Positions 1 to 6,947 of a stretch of 7,827 nt of DNA are shown piece by piece. The DNA comes from Firmicutes bacterium UBA5493 (GTDB lineage: Bacteria; Bacillota; Limnochordia; Darwinibacteriales; Darwinibacteriaceae), in assembly GCA_002424045.1 (NCBI GenBank), contig DIPH01000048.1:1-7827 (forward strand), in the 5' to 3' direction. Below the pieces are notes generated by a model. It saw only the letters and a program-made list of their open reading frames with translations, was not told the origin of the DNA and made no database searches. The position numbers and the translations under genes are program-made. The stretch's first letter is position 1, and the number at the start of each line of letters is the position of its first letter.

Positions 1-69
1 TAGCTCAGAGGATAGAGCAGCGGTTTCCTAAACCGTGTGTCGGAGGTTCGACTCCCCCCGGGGCCGCCA
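1..69 (+). tRNA. tRNA-Arg (anticodon CCT), 5' end cut by window edge
   Basis: This is an arginine tRNA reading AGG codons, and it is the integration target of the element. The window begins at tRNA position 8, so the 5' acceptor strand (expected GGCCCCG to match CGGGGCC at 59-65) lies outside. The D-stem is GCTC (3-6) with GAGC (15-18). The anticodon stem is 20-24 with 32-36, and the seven-base loop TTCCTAA carries CCT at 27-29 after the usual T33. The variable loop is GTGTC. The T-arm is 42-58 with loop TTCGACT. Discriminator G66 and an encoded CCA (67-69) follow. The T-stem GGAGG/CCCCC has an A-C mismatch (44 with 56) that the duplicate at the right end lacks. If the element supplied this 3' half, the present gene is a host/element chimera. 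Confidence 0.93.
21..69 (+). repeat. attL: left direct repeat within the tRNA gene
   Basis: A 49-base segment from the anticodon stem to the CCA end, repeated in the same orientation at 7599-7647 with 45 of 49 bases identical. The first 19 bases (CGGTTTCCTAAACCGTGTG) are identical, covering the anticodon stem-loop, which is a common strand-exchange site for tRNA-targeting tyrosine recombinases. The four differences are at 40, 43, 56 and 57, in the variable loop and T-stem. Confidence 0.9.
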
Positions 70-116
70 GATTTACCAAGTGTTTTCGTATTTGAAGTTC
101 GATTGAAAAGTCATTT

Positions 117-134
117 TGCAAACGGATTGCAAAC
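117..134 (+). repeat. Paired TGCAAAC repeats, putative integrase arm site (left)
   Basis: TGCAAAC occurs at 117-123 and again at 128-134, a period of 11 bp or about one helical turn. The same heptamer pair with the same period and orientation occurs at 7470-7487, and I see no other such pair in the window. Short direct repeats on both sides of the core are typical binding sites for the arm-binding N-terminal domain of tyrosine integrases. Assignment as arm sites is inference. Confidence 0.6.
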
Positions 135-141
135 ATAATTA

Positions 142-175
142 TGGTGGTATCGTTGCTATAACAACGATGCCATTA
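142..175. repeat. 14-bp inverted repeat (dyad)
   Basis: The arms TGGTGGTATCGTTG (142-155) and CAACGATGCCATTA (162-175) pair over 14 bp with three G-T pairs around the six-base loop CTATAA. No T-run follows on either strand, so it does not look like an intrinsic terminator. Lying between the arm-like repeats and the first gene, it could be a binding site for a dimeric regulator or excisionase, or an RNA hairpin after the minus-strand gene that ends at 311. Confidence 0.5.
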
Positions 176-310
176 CACCTGGAGTGTCTCACAACTAGCG
201 CTCTTGGTATTTCCCGAGAGGCCTGCAGAAAACTGCGGGCTGATTTTGTCTGGGTTGGCTAGACCAAGCACATAGAAGGGTACCGGATCTTCGGCGTTTA
301 TTGGAATGGC
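167..310 (+). pseudogene. Possible decayed HTH-like small gene
   Basis: From ATG 167 the frame reads 31 codons to TAG at 260-262. It includes ALGISREACRKLR, which has the LGIS turn often seen in helix-turn-helix proteins. After the stop the same frame continues with protein-like sequence (TKHIEGYRIFGVYWNG) to about 310, where it meets the end of the opposite-strand gene. That could be a small DNA-binding gene, such as an excisionase or regulator, broken by a nonsense mutation. There is no convincing ribosome binding site, the ATG lies inside the dyad at 142-175, and stretches this short can look protein-like by chance. Confidence 0.2.
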
Positions 311-1084
311 TTATGTTGTTGTGCTTTCCTTAACTCTGTAAATTCGAGTTGCTGAATTCCAATAGGCGGGATGATTTGTAGCTTCGAAGACAGGATACGG
401 CAGAGTAACAAGGAGATGTGTTAATTCATCCTGTAGAACTTGCGTACACGCGTTTATTATTATGCAAGGCTCACGTTTGGCAAGACGGTTGATAAGGTCT
501 TCTTGAAAAGGAAAGCGTCCGTCCTTTTTACACCCCCAAAGTCCCCTCCAGGTAGCATTTCTAATAGCTTTACGCAGGTTATCTGTCTTGCCCTGATCGT
601 TTGGCTGGTAAAGGTGATGTAGAGAGGTTTGAAATTGAATTGGATTGCATAAAACAATTTGGGGGTCATGATGAAGATCAGGGCCATCTTGAATGCTGCT
701 AATCAGGCGCTCGAATTGATTTTGGAATCTCGTCTGCGAACTGGGGTTCATGAGTGGTCGCCGCGGTTTCATTTCATCTGTATAGTCATATTCATGCTTG
801 TGTGGCGATTCCAATATCACAATGATGGACCCGGACCGAGGGAACTGTGGGGTATTCTCCCATTTTGGATTACCATTGTTCCATTGCCCACAAATCACAT
901 CATCTACCTTTGCTTTATATGCGAAGTGGGTATGGGGAAGCGTCAACTTGTATTCATCTGCGTATTCTGCTCCGGCGAGACCTTCCCACTTGCCCCAGCC
1001 ATCTCTAGTGAGTGCTGTGAAGGTTACTTCAATCAAATGCTCTTGGAATAGCTCAACTTCTACTTTTGCGGAAATCTTAGGCAC
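311..1084 (-). CDS. Unrecognised protein with ESPH and NHPAYW motifs
   Basis: I do not recognise the family. From the GTG at 1084 the product is 257 residues. This start follows a good ribosome binding site (AAAGGGGTGA, 1099-1090) at normal spacing. The longer frame from ATG 1165 (284 residues) overlaps the integrase stop as TAATG but adds a hydrophobic, unconvincing N-terminus. Notable segments from the GTG are VILESPHKHEY (about 89-99) after a beta-rich start, LCNPIQFQTSLHHLY (145-159), a hydrophobic strand CIIINAC (207-213) and TNHPAYWN near the C-terminus (236-243). An early acidic/ESPH loop after a hydrophobic strand plus a late H-P loop vaguely recalls the layout of uracil-DNA-glycosylase-like folds, but the match is only suggestive. 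No signal peptide or membrane helix is seen, so it is probably cytosolic. It lies between the integrase remnant and attL, reads the same way as the integrase, and may share its transcript. Confidence 0.75.
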   Translation of the reverse strand: MPKISAKVEVELFQEHLIEVTFTALTRDGWGKWEGLAGAEYADEYKLTLPHTHFAYKAKVDDVICGQWNNGNPKWENTPQFPRSGSIIVILESPHKHEYDYTDEMKPRRPLMNPSSQTRFQNQFERLISSIQDGPDLHHDPQIVLCNPIQFQTSLHHLYQPNDQGKTDNLRKAIRNATWRGLWGCKKDGRFPFQEDLINRLAKREPCIIINACTQVLQDELTHLLVTLPYPVFEATNHPAYWNSATRIYRVKESTTT

Positions 1085-1099
1085 TATTTTCACCCCTTT
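1085..1099 (-). promoter_or_regulatory. Ribosome binding site favouring the GTG 1084 start
   Basis: On the minus strand AAAGGGGTGA lies just before AAATA and GTG. It matches the anti-Shine-Dalgarno complement AAGGAGGTGA with one change. This supports starting the 311-1084 gene at GTG rather than at ATG 1165. Confidence 0.55.
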
Positions 1100-1164
1100 A
1101 GCTAGCCGTTTTTTGCATTCGAAGATAAGCACTATACAATAATTCTGGTTTATTAAAAATATCA

Positions 1165-1680
1165 TTAGGGTTTAAAATGAAGAGCATGGTTGCTGAGGCA
1201 CCAGTGCTGTAACACTGATGCCCCATAGGCATAGCGTTCGCGGTAGTTCCCGAGTGCAGTTCGCAATACATTGTCTACTTTATTAGCCGCTTCTTCTTGA
1301 ATGTCTGGTAAAACATGGCTGTATGTGTCAAGCGTCATGCCGACAGTCGAGTGACCAAGACGCTCCGAGACAGCCTTGGGATTAACACCCTGTTTAAGCA
1401 ACTGGGTGGCGTGGCTGTGGCGAAGGTCATGAAATCGTACCTGTGTTACTTCGCAACGCTTTATCAACTTGAAATAACCGCGAGTAACAGCGTCCGGTTC
1501 CCAAGGTTTTCCGTCTTCGCGGCAAAATACAAGATCATTGAGTGCCCCTAATCTAAGACGTTCCTGCATTTGGCTGTTCCTATGACTTATTAGTTCTTCG
1601 ACGGCTAATTGTGGCAGCGAGATAGCTCGGCGGCCCCTATTACTCTTCGGCTGTTTGAATCTTAGCCCATTGGCGGCCAA
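1165..1680 (-). pseudogene. int: Tyrosine recombinase/integrase, N-terminally truncated
   Basis: Only the C-terminal half of a phage-type tyrosine integrase remains: 171 codons from TTG 1680, against roughly 350-400 residues for a whole enzyme. Visible catalytic motifs are HDLRH (84-88, with box II Arg87), LGH (108-110) and nucleophile Tyr120 in TLDTYSHVLP. The arm-binding domain, the core-binding domain and the box I arginine are missing. The frame is closed upstream by TAG at 1693-1695, and 1681-1980 shows no recognisable remainder in another frame, so this looks like a deletion rather than a simple frameshift. The fragment starts at what is normally the middle of the catalytic domain (GLRFKQPKSNRGRRAISLP). 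A whole copy presumably inserted the element at the tRNA. The C-terminal tail after about residue 145 is unusual. An expressed C-terminal fragment cannot be excluded, but it should not recombine DNA. Confidence 0.88.
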
Positions 1681-1728
1681 TCGTGAAGAACACTAATCTT
1701 TAATTCTACATTTATTAAACAGATTCCT

Positions 1729-1756
1729 GCGGGTTGTCTCAATAGGGGCAGCCCGC
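1729..1756. repeat. GC-rich hairpin
   Basis: GCGGGTTG (1729-1736) pairs with CAGCCCGC (1749-1756) over eight base pairs including one G-T, around a 12-base loop. The plus strand continues TTTCTAAATTCT, which is too mixed for a confident terminator. Its role is unknown. Confidence 0.3.
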
Positions 1757-1933
1757 TTTCTAAATTCTAACCTACTCTTTGCCGCCGTCGGCGTGTCCAA
1801 AGGTACTATTGGGTAATTGGATCTTCTATCGCTAAGTAGATAGGGTAGTCGTTAGTAAAAAGCGTATATAACTGCCTACATTCTGCATGAAAGGACTGTA
1901 CTTGTTGGGATTGGCGGCATGGAAAAGGCACAA

Positions 1934-1941
1934 AAGGAGGG
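1934..1941 (+). promoter_or_regulatory. Strong Shine-Dalgarno before a leader ORF
   Basis: AAGGAGGG is the best Shine-Dalgarno match upstream of the R-M gene, but it lies more than 40 bases before any start of that gene. The nearest start codon is ATG 1953, 11-12 bases away and in another frame. It therefore appears to serve the leader ORF, not the R-M gene directly. Confidence 0.5.
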
Positions 1942-1952
1942 ATACCTCATTT

Positions 1953-1985
1953 ATGTATAGAACTAGAATAACGATTCGAACTTGA
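1953..1985 (+). CDS. Possible 10-codon leader peptide coupled to the R-M gene
   Basis: ATG 1953, downstream of AAGGAGGG, reads MYRTRITIRT and stops at TGA 1983-1985. The frame can be extended back to ATG 1887 (32 codons), but that start has no ribosome binding site. The stop overlaps a TTG (1982-1984) in the R-M reading frame as TTGA, the arrangement of translationally coupled genes. The R-M gene's own ATG 1997 is 11 bases past the stop. Because the R-M starts lack a well-placed Shine-Dalgarno, ribosomes finishing this leader could reinitiate there. This is an inference from spacing; the peptide itself may be meaningless. Confidence 0.3.
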   Translation: MYRTRITIRT

Positions 1986-1996
1986 TTACAAAAGGG

Positions 1997-4900
1997 ATGA
2001 GTACCATTTCACTGCAAAACATTCTTAAGAAATATTGCGAAATTTCATTTTCAGAACGCGACAAAGGTGACCGTTTTGAAAGATTAATTAAGGCATATCT
2101 ACAGACTGATCCGAAGTATGCGAACCTATTTACGAAGATCTGGTTATGGAATGAGTTTCCGGGAAGAAAAGACTTCGGTGGTACAGATACTGGTATTGAT
2201 CTTGTGGCATTGGCTTACGGGGGAGATTACTGGGCTATTCAATGTAAGTGCTATCAAGAGAGTACAACTATTGACAAGCCTGCGGTCGACTCTTTCCTTT
2301 CAACCTCAAGTAGAAGATTTGTCGATGAAGGCGGTCAAACAGTTGGGTTTTCCTATCGTTTGTGGATCTCGACAACAAACAAATGGGGACTAAATGCCTC
2401 AGAGGCAATAAAAAACCAGACCCCGCCTGTCACTAGGGTAAATCTTTATGATTTGCAGCAGGCTCCTGTTGATTGGGAAAAACTCGATCAGGGGATTAGT
2501 GGCGAGCCTTCTCGGATAAATGAACGTAAAATGTTACCACACCAGATAGAAGCACTCGAAAAAACTCATGAATACTTTAAGAGAGCAAGCCGCGGCAAAC
2601 TCATAATGGCCTGCGGAACCGGAAAGACGTTCAATACTCTTCGTATTGCCGAAAATGAGACAAATGGCAAGGGATTGATACTGTTCTTGGTTCCATCCAT
2701 CTCGTTATTAGGGCAAACACTGAAGGAGTGGACTACCTTTTCCCAAAGCCCCATTTTCTCTATTTGCATATGCTCCGACCCAAAAGTATCAAAGAGCAGT
2801 AGCAAGAATGACGATGATGATAGCTTCAGCGTGGTTGATTTGGCTTTGCCTGCTTCTACAGATGTGAGAGGCATTGTGCGTCAGTTTGAGCGGATCCCCA
2901 AGAATTGCGGTATGACAGTGGTCTTTTCTACTTACCAATCCATTGAGGTCGTCGCTGAGGCGCAAAAGGAGCTTAGAAAAAAGAAATCACAGTGGAGTGA
3001 ATTCGATCTGATTGTCTGCGATGAAGCGCATCGAACGACTGGGGTTGCATTGTCAAAGGAAGATGAGTCTTCCTTCACCAAAGTCCATGATGACAATTTC
3101 ATATGCGGAAAAAAGCGGCTTTATATGACCGCCACCCCTCGCCTATATAGTGATGATGTTAAAAGTAAAGCAGCGCAAGCCGATGCAATTCTTTGTTCGA
3201 TGGATGACCCCAGCTATTACGGTGAAGAAATCTATCGAATTGGTTTTGGGGAAGCTGTGGAAAGAGATTTACTGACCGACTATAAGGTTCTGATACTGAC
3301 ACTTAGTGAAAATGATGTGCCTCCTGCCATACAAAAAATGATTGCTAGCGAAGAAAATGAAATCAGCATTGATGATGCCTCCAAACTAATTGGGTGTATC
3401 AACGCCCTTTCTAAACAGATATTAGGCGATGAAGGCATCATTAAGGATAGCGATCCGGAGCCAATGAGACGGGCAGTTGCTTTTTGTCAAAACATCGCGG
3501 TGTCTAAGAAAATTACAGACATGTTCAATACAGCTACAGAAGCATATATTGATTCCCTGCCTGTTGAGGACAAGGAGCATATGGTTTCGGTCAATTCGAA
3601 ACACATAGATGGTACAATGTCGGCTCCGGAACGTGACGAATTACTAAGTTGGCTAAAAGCAGAAAATGATGATCGTGAATGCCGTATACTTACTAATGTT
3701 CGTTGTTTGAGTGAAGGCGTGGATGTACCCTCGTTGGATGCCGTTTTGTTTCTTTCGGCGCGTAACTCACAGATCGATGTTGTGCAATCTGTGGGGCGGG
3801 TTATGCGGAAAGCTGGCGAAAAAAAGAAATACGGATATATTATTATTCCCGTTTTAGTCCCATCCAATGTGGAAGCAGATGAGGCTCTTAATGACAATGA
3901 ACGCTACAAGGTTGTCTGGACTGTGTTGAATGCCTTACGTGCACACGATGATCGTTTTAATGCTACCGTTAACAAGATTGAACTAAACCAAAGAAGGCCC
4001 GATAATATCCTAATAGGAAGACCGGGTATAGCATTTGAAGACGGAGCGCCATATAAGGTTGACAACAATGAGAAGTCAAATACTGATCTTAGTAAGCAGT
4101 TGGCCTTCCAATTCGAGAATTTGCAGCATGTATTGTTTGCACGTATGGTGCAAAAAGTTGGTGATCGAAGGTATTGGGAACAATGGGCGAAGAATGTCGC
4201 AGAAATTGCAGAAAGGCAAGCAGAACGCATTAGCCGCCTAATAAAGGATGAGGGTGAACACCAAAAAGCCTTTGGAACGTTTCTAATTGGATTACAGAAA
4301 AATATTAACCCTAGTATAACTCAGCAAGAAGCGGTAGAGATGCTTTCGCAGCACATCGTTACTCAGCCGGTATTTGAAGCATTATTTGAGGGCTATTCAT
4401 TTGTAAAGAACAATCCCATATCTATAAGCCTGCAATCAATGCTGGATCTTCTCGAAACGCAGGCCATTGAGAAAGATACAGAAACTCTACAAAAATTCTA
4501 TCAATCAGTTAAGGTACGCGCTTCTGGCATTGATAACGCTGAAGGAAAACAGCGTGTTATTGTCGAGCTTTATGATAAGTTTTTTAGGACCGCATTTCCA
4601 AAGATGGTTGAAAGATTGGGCATCGTATATACTCCTGTAGAGATCGTGGACTTCATCATTCATTCGGTGAATGATGTTTTGAAAAAAGAATTCGATCGGA
4701 GTCTCGGAGAAGAAAACATTCACATTCTTGATCCCTTTACCGGAACGGGAACCTTCATTACGAGGCTTTTGCAAAGTGGCTTAATTGCCAAGAATGACTT
4801 GAAACGCAAATATAAATCTGAATTGCATGCGAACGAGATTGTGCTTTTGGCTTATTACATCGCAGCCGTAAATATCGAAAATACTTACCATGATGTAATC

Positions 4901-6850
4901 GGAGAATTACAATATACCCCATTTGAAGGTATTTGCCTAACTGATACATTTCAATTAGGGGAGAATGAGAATGGCGAAAAATACTTTTCGGAAATGTTCC
5001 CGAAAAACTCGGAGCGGGTACAAAAACAAAAAAAGGCTCCGCTTCGGGTGATAATAGGTAATCCGCCTTATTCTATTGGGCAAAAATCGGCGAACGATAA
5101 TGCACAGAACCAAAGCTACCCAAAACTTGATGAGAGAATTGCACAAACATATGCGGCGGCTTCTACGGCCGGTCTAAATAAATCTTTGTATGATGCTTAT
5201 ATCAAAGCATTTCGTTGGAGTACTGATCGACTGAGTAATGATGGAGGGATTATCTGTTTTGTAACTAATGGAGCGTGGATTGATGGAAATAGTACAGATG
5301 GATTCCGAAAATGGCTTGAAAGGGAGTTTACCTCGATATATGTTTTCAATCTAAGGGGCAATGCTAGGACCAGTGGTGAGTTAAGGCAAAGAGAGGCCGG
5401 CAACATTTTCGGCGGTGGTTCTCGTACACCTATTGCTATCACTTTATTGGTCAAGAATCCATCAGCGAAAATAAAAAACGCCAAAATCTATTACCATGAT
5501 ATTGGGGATTATTTGAGTCGTGAAGAGAAGCTGGAAAAGATAAGGAACGGCCATTCAGTTAATTCTGGCGCAATTAAGTGGAGAGTATTGCAGCCAAATG
5601 AGTATGGAGATTGGCTTAACCAAAGGAATGACATGTTTAACGATTTCATTCCCTTGGAACCTGGGAAGAAGTATAAAGTGGGAAGTCAATCTTATTTTGT
5701 GGTGCATTCAATGGGTACCGCCACAAACCGTGATAACTGGGTTTACAACTTTTCTAAACAAGGATTGATCAATAATATTAAAACCACAATAGATCATTAT
5801 CAAGAACAACTTAAGCTATTTAGGATAAATAAGATATCTGAACCGAGCCGAAATTCGGCTAAAGGAACTTGGACCAGAGATTGGATGAAGCTACTTAAAA
5901 GGAATGTTTTAATAGAAGAAGTGGCTTCGGAATATAGGATAACTCATTATAGACCATTTACTTTAGCTAACAGCTATTTCCACGATGACTTAAATCAAGA
6001 AAGATATCAATTACCCAGTCTTTTTCCAAGAACCGGTATTGATAATAGACTAATTTGTGTTTCATCCGTTGGTTCCAATAAAGGTTTGGCTGTTCTTATC
6101 ACCAAATACATTCCGGACTTGCACTTTGTTGGTGACACCCAGTGTTTCCCTTTGTACTACTACGAGGAACGCCGGGAAAACCCTGGCTTGTTTGATTTGG
6201 GTGACGATGGAGATTATGTACATAGAGACGGGATAAGCGATTTTATCCTAGACAGAGCCAGAAAACAGTATAGTAGGAAAGTCACCAAAGAAGATATATT
6301 TTACTATGTTTATGGTTTTTTACACAGCAAAGAGTACGGACAGTCTTTCGAAAACGACTTAAGAAAGTCATTACCACGTATTCCATTGGTTGATGATGTT
6401 CAAGATTTTTGGGCTTTCAGCCAAGCAGGCAGAAAACTAGCTGATCTGCATATTAACTACGAAAGTGTTCCTCCATTTGACGGCATAAAGGTTGTAGGAG
6501 CGGAGAGCAACTTTTATGAAGTGGAAAAAATGCGGTTCCCAAAGAAGAACCAGCGGGATACCATCCTATTCAACAGTAAAATCAAAATCGAGGGTATTCC
6601 GGACAGAGCATACGATTACGTAGTCAATGGAAAGTCTGCTATTGAATGGATTATGGAGCGTTATCAGATTACTAATCATAAAGAGAGCGGTATCAAGAAT
6701 GATCCCAATGATTGGGCAAGAGAAGTAGGAAATCCAAGGTACATTCTGGATTTATTATTAAGCATTATCAACGTGAGTATGCAGACGGTGGATATTGTTG
6801 AGGAACTGCCAAAACTGTGCTTTAGCCCTTACGGTAAGCAGAAAACTTGA
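1997..6850 (+). CDS. Type ISP restriction-modification enzyme (nuclease-translocase-methyltransferase fusion)
   Basis: This is a single-polypeptide R-M enzyme of about 1617 residues, near the length of LlaGI and LlaBIII. Domains, numbered from ATG 1997: an Mrr-like PD-(D/E)XK nuclease at about 1-150 (Asp68 in GIDLVAL, Gln82 and Lys84 in IQCK); a superfamily 2 helicase-like translocase at about 185-640 with Walker A CGTGKT (206-211), DEAH (342-345), YMTATPR (376-382), LTNVRCLSEGVDVPSLD (565-581) and QSVGRVMRK (597-605); a helical coupler at about 645-860; an N6-adenine methyltransferase at about 865-1160 with DPFTGTG (912-918) and NPPY (1022-1025); and a C-terminal target-recognition region at about 1180-1610. 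In this class the enzyme methylates one strand of an asymmetric site, and unmethylated sites trigger ATP-driven translocation, with cleavage when two enzymes converge. No separate M or S subunit is needed, and none is present. The start may instead be TTG 1982, which overlaps a leader stop codon. The frame is intact and all motifs are present, so activity is plausible. Confidence 0.95.
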   Translation: MSTISLQNILKKYCEISFSERDKGDRFERLIKAYLQTDPKYANLFTKIWLWNEFPGRKDFGGTDTGIDLVALAYGGDYWAIQCKCYQESTTIDKPAVDSFLSTSSRRFVDEGGQTVGFSYRLWISTTNKWGLNASEAIKNQTPPVTRVNLYDLQQAPVDWEKLDQGISGEPSRINERKMLPHQIEALEKTHEYFKRASRGKLIMACGTGKTFNTLRIAENETNGKGLILFLVPSISLLGQTLKEWTTFSQSPIFSICICSDPKVSKSSSKNDDDDSFSVVDLALPASTDVRGIVRQFERIPKNCGMTVVFSTYQSIEVVAEAQKELRKKKSQWSEFDLIVCDEAHRTTGVALSKEDESSFTKVHDDNFICGKKRLYMTATPRLYSDDVKSKAAQADAILCSMDDPSYYGEEIYRIGFGEAVERDLLTDYKVLILTLSENDVPPAIQKMIASEENEISIDDASKLIGCINALSKQILGDEGIIKDSDPEPMRRAVAFCQNIAVSKKITDMFNTATEAYIDSLPVEDKEHMVSVNSKHIDGTMSAPERDELLSWLKAENDDRECRILTNVRCLSEGVDVPSLDAVLFLSARNSQIDVVQSVGRVMRKAGEKKKYGYIIIPVLVPSNVEADEALNDNERYKVVWTVLNALRAHDDRFNATVNKIELNQRRPDNILIGRPGIAFEDGAPYKVDNNEKSNTDLSKQLAFQFENLQHVLFARMVQKVGDRRYWEQWAKNVAEIAERQAERISRLIKDEGEHQKAFGTFLIGLQKNINPSITQQEAVEMLSQHIVTQPVFEALFEGYSFVKNNPISISLQSMLDLLETQAIEKDTETLQKFYQSVKVRASGIDNAEGKQRVIVELYDKFFRTAFPKMVERLGIVYTPVEIVDFIIHSVNDVLKKEFDRSLGEENIHILDPFTGTGTFITRLLQSGLIAKNDLKRKYKSELHANEIVLLAYYIAAVNIENTYHDVIGELQYTPFEGICLTDTFQLGENENGEKYFSEMFPKNSERVQKQKKAPLRVIIGNPPYSIGQKSANDNAQNQSYPKLDERIAQTYAAASTAGLNKSLYDAYIKAFRWSTDRLSNDGGIICFVTNGAWIDGNSTDGFRKWLEREFTSIYVFNLRGNARTSGELRQREAGNIFGGGSRTPIAITLLVKNPSAKIKNAKIYYHDIGDYLSREEKLEKIRNGHSVNSGAIKWRVLQPNEYGDWLNQRNDMFNDFIPLEPGKKYKVGSQSYFVVHSMGTATNRDNWVYNFSKQGLINNIKTTIDHYQEQLKLFRINKISEPSRNSAKGTWTRDWMKLLKRNVLIEEVASEYRITHYRPFTLANSYFHDDLNQERYQLPSLFPRTGIDNRLICVSSVGSNKGLAVLITKYIPDLHFVGDTQCFPLYYYEERRENPGLFDLGDDGDYVHRDGISDFILDRARKQYSRKVTKEDIFYYVYGFLHSKEYGQSFENDLRKSLPRIPLVDDVQDFWAFSQAGRKLADLHINYESVPPFDGIKVVGAESNFYEVEKMRFPKKNQRDTILFNSKIKIEGIPDRAYDYVVNGKSAIEWIMERYQITNHKESGIKNDPNDWAREVGNPRYILDLLLSIINVSMQTVDIVEELPKLCFSPYGKQKT

Positions 6851-6856
6851 TTAAGC

Positions 6857-6882
6857 TCTTCACCGGCCATTTGAAGATTTTT
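6857..6882 (+). terminator. Weak intrinsic terminator after the R-M gene
   Basis: TCTTCA (6857-6862) pairs with TGAAGA (6872-6877) around a nine-base loop, followed by TTTTT (6878-6882). The stem is only six pairs and AT-rich, so termination may be partial and leave read-through into the next gene. Confidence 0.35.
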
Positions 6883-6947
6883 GGAGTAGTATTGGCTTGG
6901 CTACACGTTCATGGAGTTGTCTATCTATCTTTTGGGGGTGAAGTAGC

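Larger units (their letters stand above)
1681..1996. other. Divergent intergenic region and leader of the R-M gene
   Basis: This 316-base gap separates the minus-strand integrase remnant from the plus-strand R-M gene, so promoters for both directions would be expected. I see no convincing sigma70 pair. TATAAC at 1867-1872 is a possible -10 for the plus strand but has no good -35. A GC-rich hairpin lies at 1729-1756, and the last 110 bases hold a short leader ORF with a strong ribosome binding site. The missing part of the integrase would have lain here or has been deleted. Confidence 0.5.

Noticed and set aside
440..1142. Plus-strand frames inside 440-1142
   Set aside because: They are antisense to the 311-1084 gene, lack recognisable motifs or good ribosome binding sites, and overlap each other in different frames.
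1315..1551. 78-codon plus-strand frame inside the integrase remnant
   Set aside because: It is antisense to the conserved HDLRH and LGH region, and the integrase frame explains the sequence.
1919..1960. 13-codon frame from ATG 1919 covering the Shine-Dalgarno
   Set aside because: It has no ribosome binding site of its own and ends within the leader; AAGGAGGG is better explained as the site for ATG 1953.
2566..5484. Several antisense and alternative frames within the R-M gene
   Set aside because: The R-M frame carries all conserved motifs over the whole stretch; the others are motif-free shadows.
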